64,000 nt of DNA from Microbacterium sp. W4I4. GTDB lineage: Bacteria; Actinomycetota; Actinomycetes; Actinomycetales; Microbacteriaceae. Of the stretch, positions 23,527-32,528 are shown one piece after another; within the stretch, counting starts at the first letter, position 1, and each line of letters begins with the position of its first letter. The stretch spans positions 620,001 to 684,000 of the forward strand of contig NZ_JAUSXT010000001.1 of the NCBI RefSeq assembly GCF_030816235.1, in the 5' to 3' direction. The notes beneath the pieces are model-generated. The model was given only the letters and a program-made list of their open reading frames with translations, was not told the origin of the DNA and did no database searches. The translations under genes and the position numbers were made by a program.

Positions 23527-25376
23527 TTGATCACCTTCACGTTGAGGATGTCCTGGTGATAGGCCAGGAGACGGATCTGCTGGTTGGTGCCCTGAGGAGG
23601 AACGGCGAAGAAGAGCTGGAACCCGTACGTCGTCACGTACCCCTTGGCGGACTCCGAGACACCCGTCAGCGCCTTGGCCTGCGCATCGGATTCGAACTTG
23701 ATGACGGCATCCGGGCTGGTGCTGGTCACGGTCTGGATGTCGTCCACCGACACCGCCACGACTGCGCCGCTCTCCAGCGTCGCCAGCGACAGGGGCTCAT
23801 AGTCCGCGGGCTTCATCTCGAAGACGGCCTTGGAGGTCTTATCGGCCTTCACCTCCGCGGCCTTCTCCAGAAGTGCCGTCCGGCTGTCCCGCACCGCGGC
23901 GGCGAGCTGGTTCGCGACGTCGTCGAAGGCGCCGGCGTACTGGCTCTTGTCTCCGGCATCGACATAGTCGGAGAACGCCGCTGCGAGTTCGGCGGGCTCC
24001 AGCGACAGGAATGCGGATTCCGCGGGCACGCGCGTGGTGCCCAGCCATGCGGGTGCCACCTTCGGGAACTCTCCCGACGCGGGCATCTCCGACATCGAGG
24101 TGACCCGGTAGTCCGCCCACGGGTCGGCCTGGGTCATTGCGAGGAGGACGGGAGGCTGCGCGTCGCTCTTCTTCGCCGCGGTGAGCGCCAGCACTGTCCG
24201 CGGCCAGCCGTCCGTCGCCTCCGGCAGAAGGATCTTGACGTCCTCGAGAGGGACGATGAGCGCGGTGTCGCGGTCCGCGATCTTCCCGCGGAGGACGTAC
24301 TCGGTCTTGCGTGCGGCCAGAGCGGCACCCGTCAGCCGCGTCTCGGCCAGTGCCGCGTCGAGATCGCCGTCGGCTTTCGTGAGGGTCTTCGCGATCTCCG
24401 AGACGATGCGCTGCCCCTGCTTCTGGGTGACGACCGGCTGCTTCTGGTTGTCCGGCGTCACCACAGTCGGCGTCGGCGTCGGTGTCGGCGTGGCCGCGTC
24501 GAACTGCGGCCACGAGTCCGCCGAGCAGCCGGTGGCCAGCGCGGCCGTCAGGGCGAGCGCAGGGAGCGCCAGTGTCAGGCGACGTCGCACGGATGTCGTG
24601 CGCCGGTTGCGCCCCCCGTCGGCGTCTCCCGTCGCGGGCGGTGCGCTCTCGTCGCCCGGCTGCTGCTCGGATTCGGACCCGACCTCGATCTCCTCGCGCA
24701 TCGGCATCGTGATCGGCTGCGTCTCGGGCAGAGGACCGGGCCCCTTCCGGCGCGGACCGCGTCCGCGCCGCTGGAAGCGGATCGCGAGCACGTAGAGGAT
24801 CAATCCGACGATCAACAGAAGCGCGCCGGCGGCCATCAGCGGTCCCGCCCAGGGCGTGCGGGTGTCCAGCCCCCAGGTGACCAACAGGTCAGAGGGTGCC
24901 GGCTCCACACCGTCGCGCGCCACGAGGACGCTGTTGCCCGGTGTGAGCTGAAGCTCGGCGACCAGCGAGTCCTTGTCGGCGAAGGAGTCCAGCCACAGGT
25001 CGGAACCCTCCGGCGAGCGACCGGAGGTGTCTCCCCCGGCGGCCGGCGCCTGCTCCGCTTCGACGTGGGCGGTCTTGGGCTTGCCCGTCTTGGTGAGCGT
25101 CACGCTGTCGTAGGCGGTGTCCGACAGCCACGACTTCATGTCGTCGGTGCGGCCGTAGGCCACGAAGATGTCGCCCTCGCCGCGCACGAGGAGGGTCTGC
25201 AGTCCATCATGCGCACGCAGCACGTCGGCGTCGATCAGCACGTAGGGCGTCGGTTCGTCGACCGCCAGCTCCATCCGCTGCTCCGATGGGCCCATGAAGA
25301 CGGTGCGCTGCGCGATCCCCGCTCCGATGAGAACCGTGGCCAGCACGAAGGCCACGACGGCCCATACGAATCGCAC
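23523..25376 (-). CDS. Conserved membrane protein with internal lipobox
   Basis: A 617-aa protein of unknown function. It has membrane segments at about residues 2-22 and 179-200, with an extracytoplasmic domain between. A basic, polar linker (about 202-265) leads to a third hydrophobic segment, 266-284, that ends in the lipobox-like LATGC. A second extracytoplasmic domain fills the rest, after a TPTPTPT spacer. It looks like a natural fusion of a membrane protein and a lipoprotein. The GTG start has AAGGGAG 7 nt before it. It is coupled by a 4-nt overlap to the thioredoxin gene. Confidence 0.7.
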   Translation of the reverse strand: MRFVWAVVAFVLATVLIGAGIAQRTVFMGPSEQRMELAVDEPTPYVLIDADVLRAHDGLQTLLVRGEGDIFVAYGRTDDMKSWLSDTAYDSVTLTKTGKPKTAHVEAEQAPAAGGDTSGRSPEGSDLWLDSFADKDSLVAELQLTPGNSVLVARDGVEPAPSDLLVTWGLDTRTPWAGPLMAAGALLLIVGLILYVLAIRFQRRGRGPRRKGPGPLPETQPITMPMREEIEVGSESEQQPGDESAPPATGDADGGRNRRTTSVRRRLTLALPALALTAALATGCSADSWPQFDAATPTPTPTPTVVTPDNQKQPVVTQKQGQRIVSEIAKTLTKADGDLDAALAETRLTGAALAARKTEYVLRGKIADRDTALIVPLEDVKILLPEATDGWPRTVLALTAAKKSDAQPPVLLAMTQADPWADYRVTSMSEMPASGEFPKVAPAWLGTTRVPAESAFLSLEPAELAAAFSDYVDAGDKSQYAGAFDDVANQLAAAVRDSRTALLEKAAEVKADKTSKAVFEMKPADYEPLSLATLESGAVVAVSVDDIQTVTSTSPDAVIKFESDAQAKALTGVSESAKGYVTTYGFQLFFAVPPQGTNQQIRLLAYHQDILNVKVIK

Positions 25377-25539
25377 GAATCAACTCCCTTACGTGGCCCC
25401 GGGCATTCCCCGACGGTCTCCGCTCGACATTCCAGACTATCCAAAGCAGCTGTGTATTGCCCACCAAGCGCGTGCGGCACGTCGTTCCTGCCTGCGGCCG
25501 TCGGAGCAATAGGCTTGCTCGCATCCGACCAGGAGAAGC

Positions 25540-26619
25540 ATGAAGATCCACAGCCCATTCCGCACCGCACTGGTGGCCACGCTCGGCGTCGGCCTCGGCA
25601 TCGTGCTGCTCACCAGCGTGCAGACCCTTTCGACCGTCATCCTCTACCTCGGCACAGCGCTCTTCCTGAGCCTGGGCCTGGATCCCCTGGTGACTTTCCT
25701 CGAGCGCCGTGGCCTTCCGCGCTGGGCGGCTGTGCTGACCACGATCGTGGCCGTGCTGGGCATCTTCACGGTCATCGTCCTCATCGTCCTCCCTGTTGTC
25801 ATCCAGCAGATCTCGCAGTTGGTGTCGCAGGTGACCGCGTTGATCGTCGACGGCGACACCACGGTGCAGAACTTCCGCGACTGGCTGACCGAGACCTTCC
25901 CCAACCTCCAGGTGGACGCGGTCTTCGCTTACGTCGAGAACTGGATGCAGCAGGAGGACTGGGCCAAGAACGTCACCGAGTGGAGCGCCTCGATCGGACA
26001 AGGCGTGCTGATCGTCGGCGGCGCAGTACTGGCAGGTCTCTTCGGCGCGTTCATCGTGCTCGTGCTCACCATCTACCTGACCGCCTCCACTCCCTCACTC
26101 AAGCGCGCCGTCTACCAGCTTGTCCCCGCCTCACGGCGCGAGCGCTTCATCGACATCGCCGACCAGATCACCGACTCCGTCGGGCACTACGTCATGGGGC
26201 AGGTGACGCTGGGCGTGATCAACGGCGTCCTGAGCTCGATCTACCTGAGCATCATCGGCGCGCCGTTCACCGCCGTCCTCGCCGTCATCGCGTTCTTCTT
26301 CTCGCTCATCCCGCTGGTCGGCACGCTCACCGGCTCGACGATCATCGTGCTGACCTGTCTGCTGCCCGGCGTCGGCGCACCGTCGACCGCCCTCGCCGCC
26401 GCGATCTACTACCTCATCTACATGCAGATCGAGGCGTATCTGCTCGCGCCGCGCATCATGAGCCGGGCCGTCGCCGTGCCCGGCGCGGTCGTCGTTATCG
26501 CTGCTCTCTCCGGAGGCGCGCTCCTCGGCCTGCTCGGCGCACTGATCGCCATCCCCGTGGCGGCCAGCATTCTGATCATCTACCGTCAGGTGCTGATCCC
26601 GCGGATGAACGAACGCTGA
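25540..26619 (+). CDS. AI-2E family transporter (TqsA/PerM type)
   Basis: A 359-aa membrane protein with about seven hydrophobic segments. It has the family features: GLDPLVTFLERRGLPRWAAVL near the N-terminus, an amphipathic middle region, and SLIPLVGTLTGSTIIVL and the C-terminal GALLGLLGALIAIPVAASILII. Family members export autoinducer-2 or act in sodium/proton exchange; the substrate here is unknown. The ATG follows AGGAGAAGC. It is divergent from the lipobox membrane-protein gene, with a 163-nt gap that holds a possible -10 TAGGCT at 25510-25515. Confidence 0.87.
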   Translation: MKIHSPFRTALVATLGVGLGIVLLTSVQTLSTVILYLGTALFLSLGLDPLVTFLERRGLPRWAAVLTTIVAVLGIFTVIVLIVLPVVIQQISQLVSQVTALIVDGDTTVQNFRDWLTETFPNLQVDAVFAYVENWMQQEDWAKNVTEWSASIGQGVLIVGGAVLAGLFGAFIVLVLTIYLTASTPSLKRAVYQLVPASRRERFIDIADQITDSVGHYVMGQVTLGVINGVLSSIYLSIIGAPFTAVLAVIAFFFSLIPLVGTLTGSTIIVLTCLLPGVGAPSTALAAAIYYLIYMQIEAYLLAPRIMSRAVAVPGAVVVIAALSGGALLGLLGALIAIPVAASILIIYRQVLIPRMNER

Positions 26620-26638
26620 ACTGCAGGAGGGCGCAGAC

Positions 26639-27355
26639 TCAGCGCTCCCAGTCGGTGCTCAGCGGAAGGGCGGTGGGATTCACCGCCGCGACGATCTCCG
26701 TCATGATCCGACGCGTCTGACTCTCCCCCACCCACAGGTGCCGTCCGCCGTCGACGGCGATCAGCCTGGCGTGCGGTACCGCGGCGAATCGCTCCCGCGC
26801 TTCGGCCGGACGCAGGAAGTCGTCATGCTCGGGGACGACGACGATCATCTCCCGCTCGTCGCCGCGCCAGCCGGCGAGATCGTGATCCGTCGCGCGGTGG
26901 AGCGGCGGAGAGAGCAGGATGACCCCCTCCACATCATGATCGCGTCCGTACTTCAGGGCGAGCTCGGTGCCGAACGACCAGCCCACCAGCCACGGCCGCG
27001 GCAGTCCCCGCTCGCGCACGAACTCGACGGCCGCAGCGACGTCGAACTGCTCGCCCGCTCCGCCGTCGAACGCGCCGCCGCTGGTTCCCCGCGGCGAGGC
27101 CGTGCCGCGGGTGTTGAAGCGAAGCACGGCGAGAGAGGCCTGCGCGGGCAGCCGGGCGGAGGTCTTGCGGATGATGTGGGAGTCCATGTTCCCGCCGGCC
27201 GTCGGCAGCGGGTGCAGGGTCACCAAAGTCGTGACCGGCGGCCGATCCCTCGGCACGGCGAGCTCGCCGACCAGAGACACCCCATCAGCGGTCTCGAACA
27301 CGACGTCGGCGCGCTCGGCGGGAAGCAGAATCGGGCCGCGGATCTCGAAGCTCAT
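26639..27355 (-). CDS. Alpha/beta hydrolase
   Basis: A 238-aa hydrolase of the dienelactone/CocE-like shape. TLHPLPTAGGNMDSHIIRK fits the oxyanion region. The nucleophile elbow is WLVGWSFGTELALKYG, and the catalytic acid and histidine fit VVPEHDDFLRP and DGGRHLWVGE. The substrate is unknown. The ATG at 27355 overlaps the stop of the upstream 95-aa gene by 4 nt, so the two are probably coupled. It converges on the AI-2E transporter gene. Confidence 0.8.
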   Translation of the reverse strand: MSFEIRGPILLPAERADVVFETADGVSLVGELAVPRDRPPVTTLVTLHPLPTAGGNMDSHIIRKTSARLPAQASLAVLRFNTRGTASPRGTSGGAFDGGAGEQFDVAAAVEFVRERGLPRPWLVGWSFGTELALKYGRDHDVEGVILLSPPLHRATDHDLAGWRGDEREMIVVVPEHDDFLRPAEARERFAAVPHARLIAVDGGRHLWVGESQTRRIMTEIVAAVNPTALPLSTDWER

Positions 27356-27639
27356 GCGATCCGCCAGCAGGCCGTGTGCCAGTGCCGACGCGCCGCGAGG
27401 TCCGCCGACTCGCCCAGCACGCCGTCCGCGCGCCATACGACCAGGTGCGCCGTTCCCGGTGGGACGGCACGACCGCAGCCCGGGCAGAGGTACTCCTTGA
27501 CCGCCTGCACGGCGGAGATCGGCTGCACCGTCCACTCGTGACCACGGCGCATCTCGGTGCGCTTCCACCCGGCCAGCAGGCGATCGAAGGACTCGTCCGT
27601 CCGCGACGACTCAGGCCGTCGCCGATTCGACCGTGCCAT
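27352..27639 (-). CDS. Small putative zinc-binding protein
   Basis: A 95-aa protein with a conserved-looking cluster CPGCGRAVPPGTAH and, 25 residues on, RRHWHTACW near the C-terminus. Two cysteines, a histidine pair and a last cysteine could bind zinc. Similar small proteins are widespread in actinobacteria, where they are often called ATP/GTP-binding without clear grounds. I do not know the function. It sits 9 nt after the secreted SLT-like gene and overlaps the hydrolase gene by 4 nt. Confidence 0.7.
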   Translation of the reverse strand: MARSNRRRPESSRTDESFDRLLAGWKRTEMRRGHEWTVQPISAVQAVKEYLCPGCGRAVPPGTAHLVVWRADGVLGESADLAARRHWHTACWRIA

Positions 27640-27648
27640 ACGTGCGGC

Positions 27649-28317
27649 TCACCACCAGTGGTGGGTGGTCCAGAACCTGTAAGCTCCCGCCCAGCCGCCG
27701 TAGCGGCCGGAAGCGTAGCCGCTGCCCCAGCGCAGGTTGTCGACCGGGTTGTAGCCGTTCCCCGGCACCTTGCTGCAGGGCAGCGCCTGGACGAGACCGC
27801 ACGCACCCGACGACTTGTTCGTCGCGTTCGGGTTCCAGCCACTCTCGCGGGAGACGATGTAATCGACGTACGGCCAGTCGCTGGAGGCGATGCCGGCCGC
27901 CGACATCCACTCCTCCTTCGAACCGCCGCCTGTGTATTTCGGCCGCGACGGGGCGCTGGATCCGGATTTGGTCGAGGCCGGCTGAGCGGTGGGCTTCGGC
28001 TTGGGCTTCGGCTTGACGTAGACCTCGAACGTGCCGCGTGCGACGGGCTCGATCTTCGCGCCCTCGACCGTCACGGTGATGTTCTGCGTGTCCTGGGCAG
28101 CCAGGGAGTACGCGGTGAGCTCGGAATCCCCCGCGGTGGTGGGGTCCGCGACGGCGGTACCGGTAGGCGCGAGCAGAGCCGCGGAGAAGCCGATCACCGC
28201 GAGCCCCGCGCCGACGGCGCTGAGCCGACGTCGCCAGGGATTCGTCTTCGTCCGCCTCGACGCGTTCGGGCGCGTCGAGGACGATATCAATTCGTTATCG
28301 GGAGTCACGATGGGCAT
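27649..28317 (-). CDS. Secreted transglycosylase SLT-like protein
   Basis: About 222 aa. A signal peptide with a basic start (RRTKTNPWRRRLSAVG) and a hydrophobic core ends near TAVADP. A small domain (NITVTVEGAKIEPVARG) and a KPKPKPKP linker follow. The C-terminal domain, YVDYIVSRESGWNPNATNKS then GACGLVQALPCSKVPGNGYN, is of lytic-transglycosylase/lysozyme-like type, with the catalytic Glu in SRESGW. The start is uncertain: an in-frame ATG at 28344 and a GTG at 28308 are alternatives; a TATACT lies just before the ATG at 28317. Confidence 0.85.
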   Translation of the reverse strand: MPIVTPDNELISSSTRPNASRRTKTNPWRRRLSAVGAGLAVIGFSAALLAPTGTAVADPTTAGDSELTAYSLAAQDTQNITVTVEGAKIEPVARGTFEVYVKPKPKPKPTAQPASTKSGSSAPSRPKYTGGGSKEEWMSAAGIASSDWPYVDYIVSRESGWNPNATNKSSGACGLVQALPCSKVPGNGYNPVDNLRWGSGYASGRYGGWAGAYRFWTTHHWW

Positions 28318-28371
28318 CAGTATATGCAGAACAGCCTGAGACATCCATGAGTGCCACGCGCCATGCGGGAA

Positions 28372-28956
28372 TCAGCGCACCGCGAGCATGACATCGACGG
28401 TGGCGTCCAGGAGCGCATCGACCTGCTCCTCGCGGTATCCGCCCCGCTGCATCCGGAACGCGGCGTCTCGCACCTGCTCCACCGTCAGCGCCTCGCCGTC
28501 GCGCAGGTATGCCGAGATCCGGTCGGCCACGTGATCGACCTCGTCGATGCGATAGCCGAAGGTCAGCCCGCCGGTGCGCGCGAATCGGTGCCGCGGCGCG
28601 CGGGAGAGGTGATCGAGGATGCGCTGGGCGTCTCTGCGCGCGTCGGCGACCCACTCGTCGACGCCGACGGCGCGCACAGCACGGGCGCGGCGCCGTGAGG
28701 CGAAGGCGTCCTCGACGCGCCCCAGCGCGGCATCGACGTCGGCGATGACATACCCGTGTTTCACCAGCGGGAAGGATGCACTGCGCACGTCCTCGGCTCC
28801 GAAGTCGTCGCGTTCGTCCTCGAAGGCCGCGCGGGCTGCTTCCAGGAACGCGTCCACGGCAGAGCGGTGATAGCCGCGCTGTCGCCCGGACGTCAGCGGG
28901 AAGGCCGCGGGAGCCTCCTGCTCATCCCGGAACACGTCGAGGTCTGCATCGGTCAT
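28372..28956 (-). CDS. DivIVA-domain protein
   Basis: A 194-aa protein with three similar stretches, FPLTSGRQRGYHRSAVDAFLEA, FPLVKHGYVIADVDAALGRVE and FRMQRGGYREEQVDALLDA. Each resembles the DivIVA N-terminal motif F-x4-RGY-x-xxVD. It probably helps place proteins at poles or septum, but lacks a long coiled coil. The long open frame upstream belongs to the opposite side of cdsA; the ATG at 28956 shares one base with the cdsA stop (TGATG). Confidence 0.75.
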   Translation of the reverse strand: MTDADLDVFRDEQEAPAAFPLTSGRQRGYHRSAVDAFLEAARAAFEDERDDFGAEDVRSASFPLVKHGYVIADVDAALGRVEDAFASRRRARAVRAVGVDEWVADARRDAQRILDHLSRAPRHRFARTGGLTFGYRIDEVDHVADRISAYLRDGEALTVEQVRDAAFRMQRGGYREEQVDALLDATVDVMLAVR

Positions 28957-30206
28957 CAGAAGCCAATCCACGGAGAGAGCAAAAGGTACAGGGCCAGCGC
29001 AGGCACCGTCGAGGGCAGGATGCTGTCCAGCCGATCGAGCAGGCCGCCATGGCCGGGAAGCCAGGAGCTCATGTCCTTGATGCCGAGGTCGCGCTTGAGC
29101 ATCGACTCCCCCAGATCGCCCAGGGTCGCCGAGAGCAGGATGGCGGCGCCGAGGATCAGGCCGCCCCACCATTCGAGGTGCAGCAGGAAGATCGCGAGCA
29201 GCACGCCCACGACGAGCGACCCCAGGACGGCGCCCGCGAAGCCCTCCCAGGTCTTCTTCGGGCTGATTCGCGGCGCCATCGGATGCTTGCCGAACGCGAG
29301 ACCGGCCGCGTAGGCGCAGGTGTCGGCGGCTACGGCGATCGCGACGAACGACAGCACCCACCACTGCCCGTTCTCCTGGAACAGCAGCATGATCGCCACC
29401 GAGGTGAGGAAGGGCACGTAGATCTGCACGAAGGCGCCGACAACGACATCCGCGAGGACGTCCCCGTAGGTGCGACCGTCCTTCACGACCATCTGGGCGA
29501 CCATCCGCCAGACTGCGATGAACGAGACCGCGACGATCAGCACGACCCAGCTGATCCAGAATTCCCCGGACGCCGCGGCCAACAGCACTCCGACGGCGGC
29601 GATGAGCTGGGGCGCCACGTCGACGCGGCGTCCGCCTGCGCGCAGCGCGCGCGAGAGTTCGTATGTTCCGAGGAGCCCGGCGGCCAGGGCGACCGGCACG
29701 AACAGCCACTTCACGAAGAGCAGCGACGCCACGAGGGCACCGCCGAAGGCCACCCCGATGACGATCGCGAGGATGAGGTTGCGACCGGTGCGCGCCTTGA
29801 TCCGCTCGTTCGCCTGATCGAAGTGATCACGCGCCTGCGACACGTGGGTCTCGATCTGGTCGCGCGCCTGAGTGACATGCGTCTCGAGTTCGTCTCGCTT
29901 GGCCCGCCACTGGTCGCGGATGGCTCCCTGGGAGCCGGTCGCCGTGCTCGGGCCGCGCCCGGCAGAGTCCGCAGCACCGGGAACGGCAGGACGAGGCGGC
30001 ACCTGTGACGCGTCGAACGCGGGGAAGGCGCTGTCTGCGAGCGGCACCGGGTCGGGTGCCGGCCGGGGAACACCGCGCACGGGGGTCGCGACGTCCTCGG
30101 CGTCGTGCGCCTGCGCATCCGCGTCGGCAGGCGACGCCGGGCCGACGTCCCGGCGCGGCTCCTGCGCGGCCGGGCGTCGATCCTCGGAGTGGTTCTCGCC
30201 GGACAT
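28956..30206 (-). CDS. cdsA: Phosphatidate cytidylyltransferase
   Basis: A 416-aa membrane enzyme that makes CDP-diacylglycerol for phospholipid synthesis. The C-terminal 280 residues hold about eight hydrophobic segments and the signature KRDLGIKDMSSWLPGHGGLLDRLDS, with PKKTWEG before it. The first 130 residues are an unusual hydrophilic extension rich in alanine, proline and aspartate, then charged repeats (ETHVTQARDQIETHVSQARD). The extension is not needed for catalysis in the family. The gene follows frr by 5 nt. Confidence 0.93.
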   Translation of the reverse strand: MSGENHSEDRRPAAQEPRRDVGPASPADADAQAHDAEDVATPVRGVPRPAPDPVPLADSAFPAFDASQVPPRPAVPGAADSAGRGPSTATGSQGAIRDQWRAKRDELETHVTQARDQIETHVSQARDHFDQANERIKARTGRNLILAIVIGVAFGGALVASLLFVKWLFVPVALAAGLLGTYELSRALRAGGRRVDVAPQLIAAVGVLLAAASGEFWISWVVLIVAVSFIAVWRMVAQMVVKDGRTYGDVLADVVVGAFVQIYVPFLTSVAIMLLFQENGQWWVLSFVAIAVAADTCAYAAGLAFGKHPMAPRISPKKTWEGFAGAVLGSLVVGVLLAIFLLHLEWWGGLILGAAILLSATLGDLGESMLKRDLGIKDMSSWLPGHGGLLDRLDSILPSTVPALALYLLLSPWIGF

Positions 30207-30211
30207 GCCGA

Positions 30212-30766
30212 TCAGACCTCGAGGAGCTCTGCCTCTTTGCGCTTGAGGGCGTCGTCGATGGCGTCGACGTGCTGGCGGGTCAGAGCATCCAGCTCCTTCT
30301 CGCCGCGTGCGACCTCGTCCTCACCGACCTCGTCCTTGAGCGCATCCAGCTCGTCCTTGGCCTTGCGACGGATGCCGCGTACGCGGACCTTCGCGTCCTC
30401 GGCCTTGGTGCGCACGAGCTTGACGTACTCCTTGCGGCGCTCCATCGTCAGCTCAGGCATCGTCACACGGACGATGTTGCCGTCGTTGGTGGGGTTCGCA
30501 CCCAGGTTGGGCATGTCGCGGATCGCCTGCTCGATCGCACGGAGCGCCGACTTGTCGTACGGCGTGACGATGAGCGATCGCGCCTCGGGGTTGGCGAGCG
30601 ACGCGAGCTGCGCGAGCGGAGTCGGCGAACCGTAGTAGTCCACCATCACCTTCTGGAACATCTGCGGGTTGGCGCGGCCGGTGCGGACCGTGGTGAAGTC
30701 CTCCTTGGCAGCTTCGACCGCACGCGCCATGCGTCCGGTGGTGTCGGTGAGGACATCCGCGATCAC
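30212..30766 (-). CDS. frr: Ribosome recycling factor
   Basis: A 184-aa protein that splits post-termination ribosomes with [24 protein letters not shown] and [22 protein letters not shown] are typical, and the length is the usual one. The GTG at 30766 is chosen over upstream codons because AGGAG lies 5-6 nt before it. It follows pyrH by 73 nt and precedes cdsA, the standard bacterial order. Confidence 0.97.
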   Translation of the reverse strand: MIADVLTDTTGRMARAVEAAKEDFTTVRTGRANPQMFQKVMVDYYGSPTPLAQLASLANPEARSLIVTPYDKSALRAIEQAIRDMPNLGANPTNDGNIVRVTMPELTMERRKEYVKLVRTKAEDAKVRVRGIRRKAKDELDALKDEVGEDEVARGEKELDALTRQHVDAIDDALKRKEAELLEV

Positions 30767-30839
30767 GGGGGCTCCTAACATCAGGGGTTTCAGATGATTC
30801 TATCCGGCGCGGGCGCACGGACAGTGAGCGACAGGGCGC

Positions 30840-31556
30840 TCAGGCGGTGACGAGCGTGCCGATCGGCTCGCCCAGCAGCGCCCGGGTGACATTGCCCGCC
30901 GGCTCCATGCCGAACACGCGCATGTCCATGGCGTTGTCCATGCAGAGGCTGAAAGCCGTCGAGTCGACGACCTTGAGACCGCGCTGCAGCGCGTCGCGAT
31001 ACGTGACCCGCTCGATGCGCTCGGCCGTGGCGTCCTTGTGGGGGTCGGCGGTGTAGATCGCGTCGACGCCGTTCTTGGCGACGAGCACCTCCTGGGCACC
31101 GATCTCCAGCGCGCGCTGGGCGGCCACCGTATCGGTGGAGAAGTAGGGCAGGCCCGCGCCGGCGCCGAAGATCACGACGCGTCCCTTCTCCATGTGCCGC
31201 TCCGCGCGCAGCGGGATGTACGGTTCGGCGACCTGGGTCATCGAGATCGCGGACTGCACGCGCGTGGCCGCACCCGCCTGCTCGAGGAAGTCCTGCAGGG
31301 CGAGCGCGTTCATCACGGTGCCGAGCATGCCCATGTAGTCTGCGCGGCCGCGGTCCATTCCGCGCTGGCTGAGCTCGGCTCCGCGGAAGAAGTTGCCGCC
31401 GCCGACGACGATGGCGATCTCGACCCTGTCCACCGCGGCGGCGATGTCACGGGCGATCTGGCCGACCACATCAGGGTTCACGCCGAGCTGGCCGCCCCCG
31501 AACGCTTCGCCGGAGAGCTTGAGGAGAACGCGGCGGCGTCCTGTGCTTTCGGTCAT
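30840..31556 (-). CDS. pyrH: Uridylate kinase
   Basis: A 238-aa UMP kinase of the amino-acid-kinase fold. [32 protein letters not shown] and [19 protein letters not shown] are typical. It turns UMP into UDP for RNA and cell-wall precursors. The ATG at 31556 follows GAGAGGA. A possible promoter -10, TATCTT, lies at 31582-31587 on the minus strand, so pyrH-frr-cdsA may be transcribed apart from rpsB-tsf, from which it is parted by a strong terminator. Confidence 0.97.
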   Translation of the reverse strand: MTESTGRRRVLLKLSGEAFGGGQLGVNPDVVGQIARDIAAAVDRVEIAIVVGGGNFFRGAELSQRGMDRGRADYMGMLGTVMNALALQDFLEQAGAATRVQSAISMTQVAEPYIPLRAERHMEKGRVVIFGAGAGLPYFSTDTVAAQRALEIGAQEVLVAKNGVDAIYTADPHKDATAERIERVTYRDALQRGLKVVDSTAFSLCMDNAMDMRVFGMEPAGNVTRALLGEPIGTLVTA

Positions 31557-31612
31557 GGGGTGTGTCCTCTCGTCCGGTTTCAAGATAGTGCCTCAGCCTG
31601 GTCTGGGCATGC

Positions 31613-31649
31613 AGAAGGGGTTCGGATCGAATGGATCCGAACCCCTTCT
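31613..31649 (-). terminator. Strong hairpin terminator after tsf
   Basis: AGAAGGGGTTCGGAT (31613-31627) pairs perfectly over 15 bp with 31635-31649; the loop is 7 nt. It lies 6 nt past the tsf stop and separates rpsB-tsf from pyrH-frr. Confidence 0.9.
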
Positions 31650-31655
31650 CAGGTG

Positions 31656-32483
31656 TTACGCGCCGACCTTGAACCGGGCGAAGTCGGTGACGGTGATACC
31701 GGCATCCTTCGCGACCTGGCTCACGGACAGCTTGTTGTCCTTGGCGTAGTCCTGCTCGAGCAGGGCGACCTGCTTGAAGAACGAGGTCACGCGACCTTCG
31801 ACGATCTTCGGCAGTGCGGCCTCGGGCTTGCCCTCGTTGCGGGAGATCTCGGTGACGATCTCACGCTCCTTGTCCACATCTGCCGCGGGGACGTCCTCGC
31901 GGGTCAGGTAGGACGGGTTCGCGAACGAGATGTGCTGCGCGATGCTGCGAGCGGTCTCGGCGTCGTCACCCGTGTAGGCGACGACGACGCCGATCTGCGG
32001 CGGCAGGTCCTTGCTCGTGCGGTGCAGGTAGGCCGAGAGGCCCTCGCCCTTGACGGTGCGGACCTTGCGGAGCTCGACCTTCTCGCCGATGATCGCAGCC
32101 TCATCGGAGATGAGCTGCTCGACGGTCTGGTCACCGGCGGGAGCTGCGAGTGCAGCCTCGACGGAGTCTGCACCGACAGCGGCGACGGCGTCCGCCACCT
32201 TGTCGGCGAGCGTGATGAAGCGCTCGTTCTTCGCGACGAAGTCGGTCTCGCAGGCGAGCTCGATCAGCGTGACGGCACCCTCGGTCTCCCGAGCGACGAT
32301 GAGGCCCTCGCTGGTGGAGCGGTCGGCGCGCTTCGCGTTGCCCTTCGCACCCTTCAGACGCAGGATCTCGGTGGCCTTCTCGACGTCGCCGTCAGCCTCC
32401 TCGAGCGCCTTCTTGGTGTCGACCATTCCTGTGCCGAGCTGCTCGCGCAGCGCCTTGATGTCGGCGATGGTGAAGTTGGCCAT
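31656..32483 (-). CDS. tsf: Elongation factor Ts
   Basis: A 275-aa nucleotide-exchange factor for EF-Tu. The N-terminal ADIKALREQLGTGMVDTKKAL is a UBA-like domain, followed by the diagnostic ELACETDFVAKNERF. The two core subdomains follow with no gaps. The ATG has AGGAG about 9 nt upstream. It lies 45 nt downstream of rpsB on the same strand, the universal order. Confidence 0.97.
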   Translation of the reverse strand: MANFTIADIKALREQLGTGMVDTKKALEEADGDVEKATEILRLKGAKGNAKRADRSTSEGLIVARETEGAVTLIELACETDFVAKNERFITLADKVADAVAAVGADSVEAALAAPAGDQTVEQLISDEAAIIGEKVELRKVRTVKGEGLSAYLHRTSKDLPPQIGVVVAYTGDDAETARSIAQHISFANPSYLTREDVPAADVDKEREIVTEISRNEGKPEAALPKIVEGRVTSFFKQVALLEQDYAKDNKLSVSQVAKDAGITVTDFARFKVGA

Positions 32484-32528
32484 GTGTGGTGGCTCCTTGC
32501 TTCGTATCTGTGCGGGTGTGCGGTGTGC

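Noticed and set aside
23418..26720. A long open frame of about 1100 codons on the plus strand
   Set aside because: It runs antisense to the thioredoxin and lipobox membrane genes and out of frame across the AI-2E gene. Composition is arginine/alanine-rich as in high-GC shadow frames.
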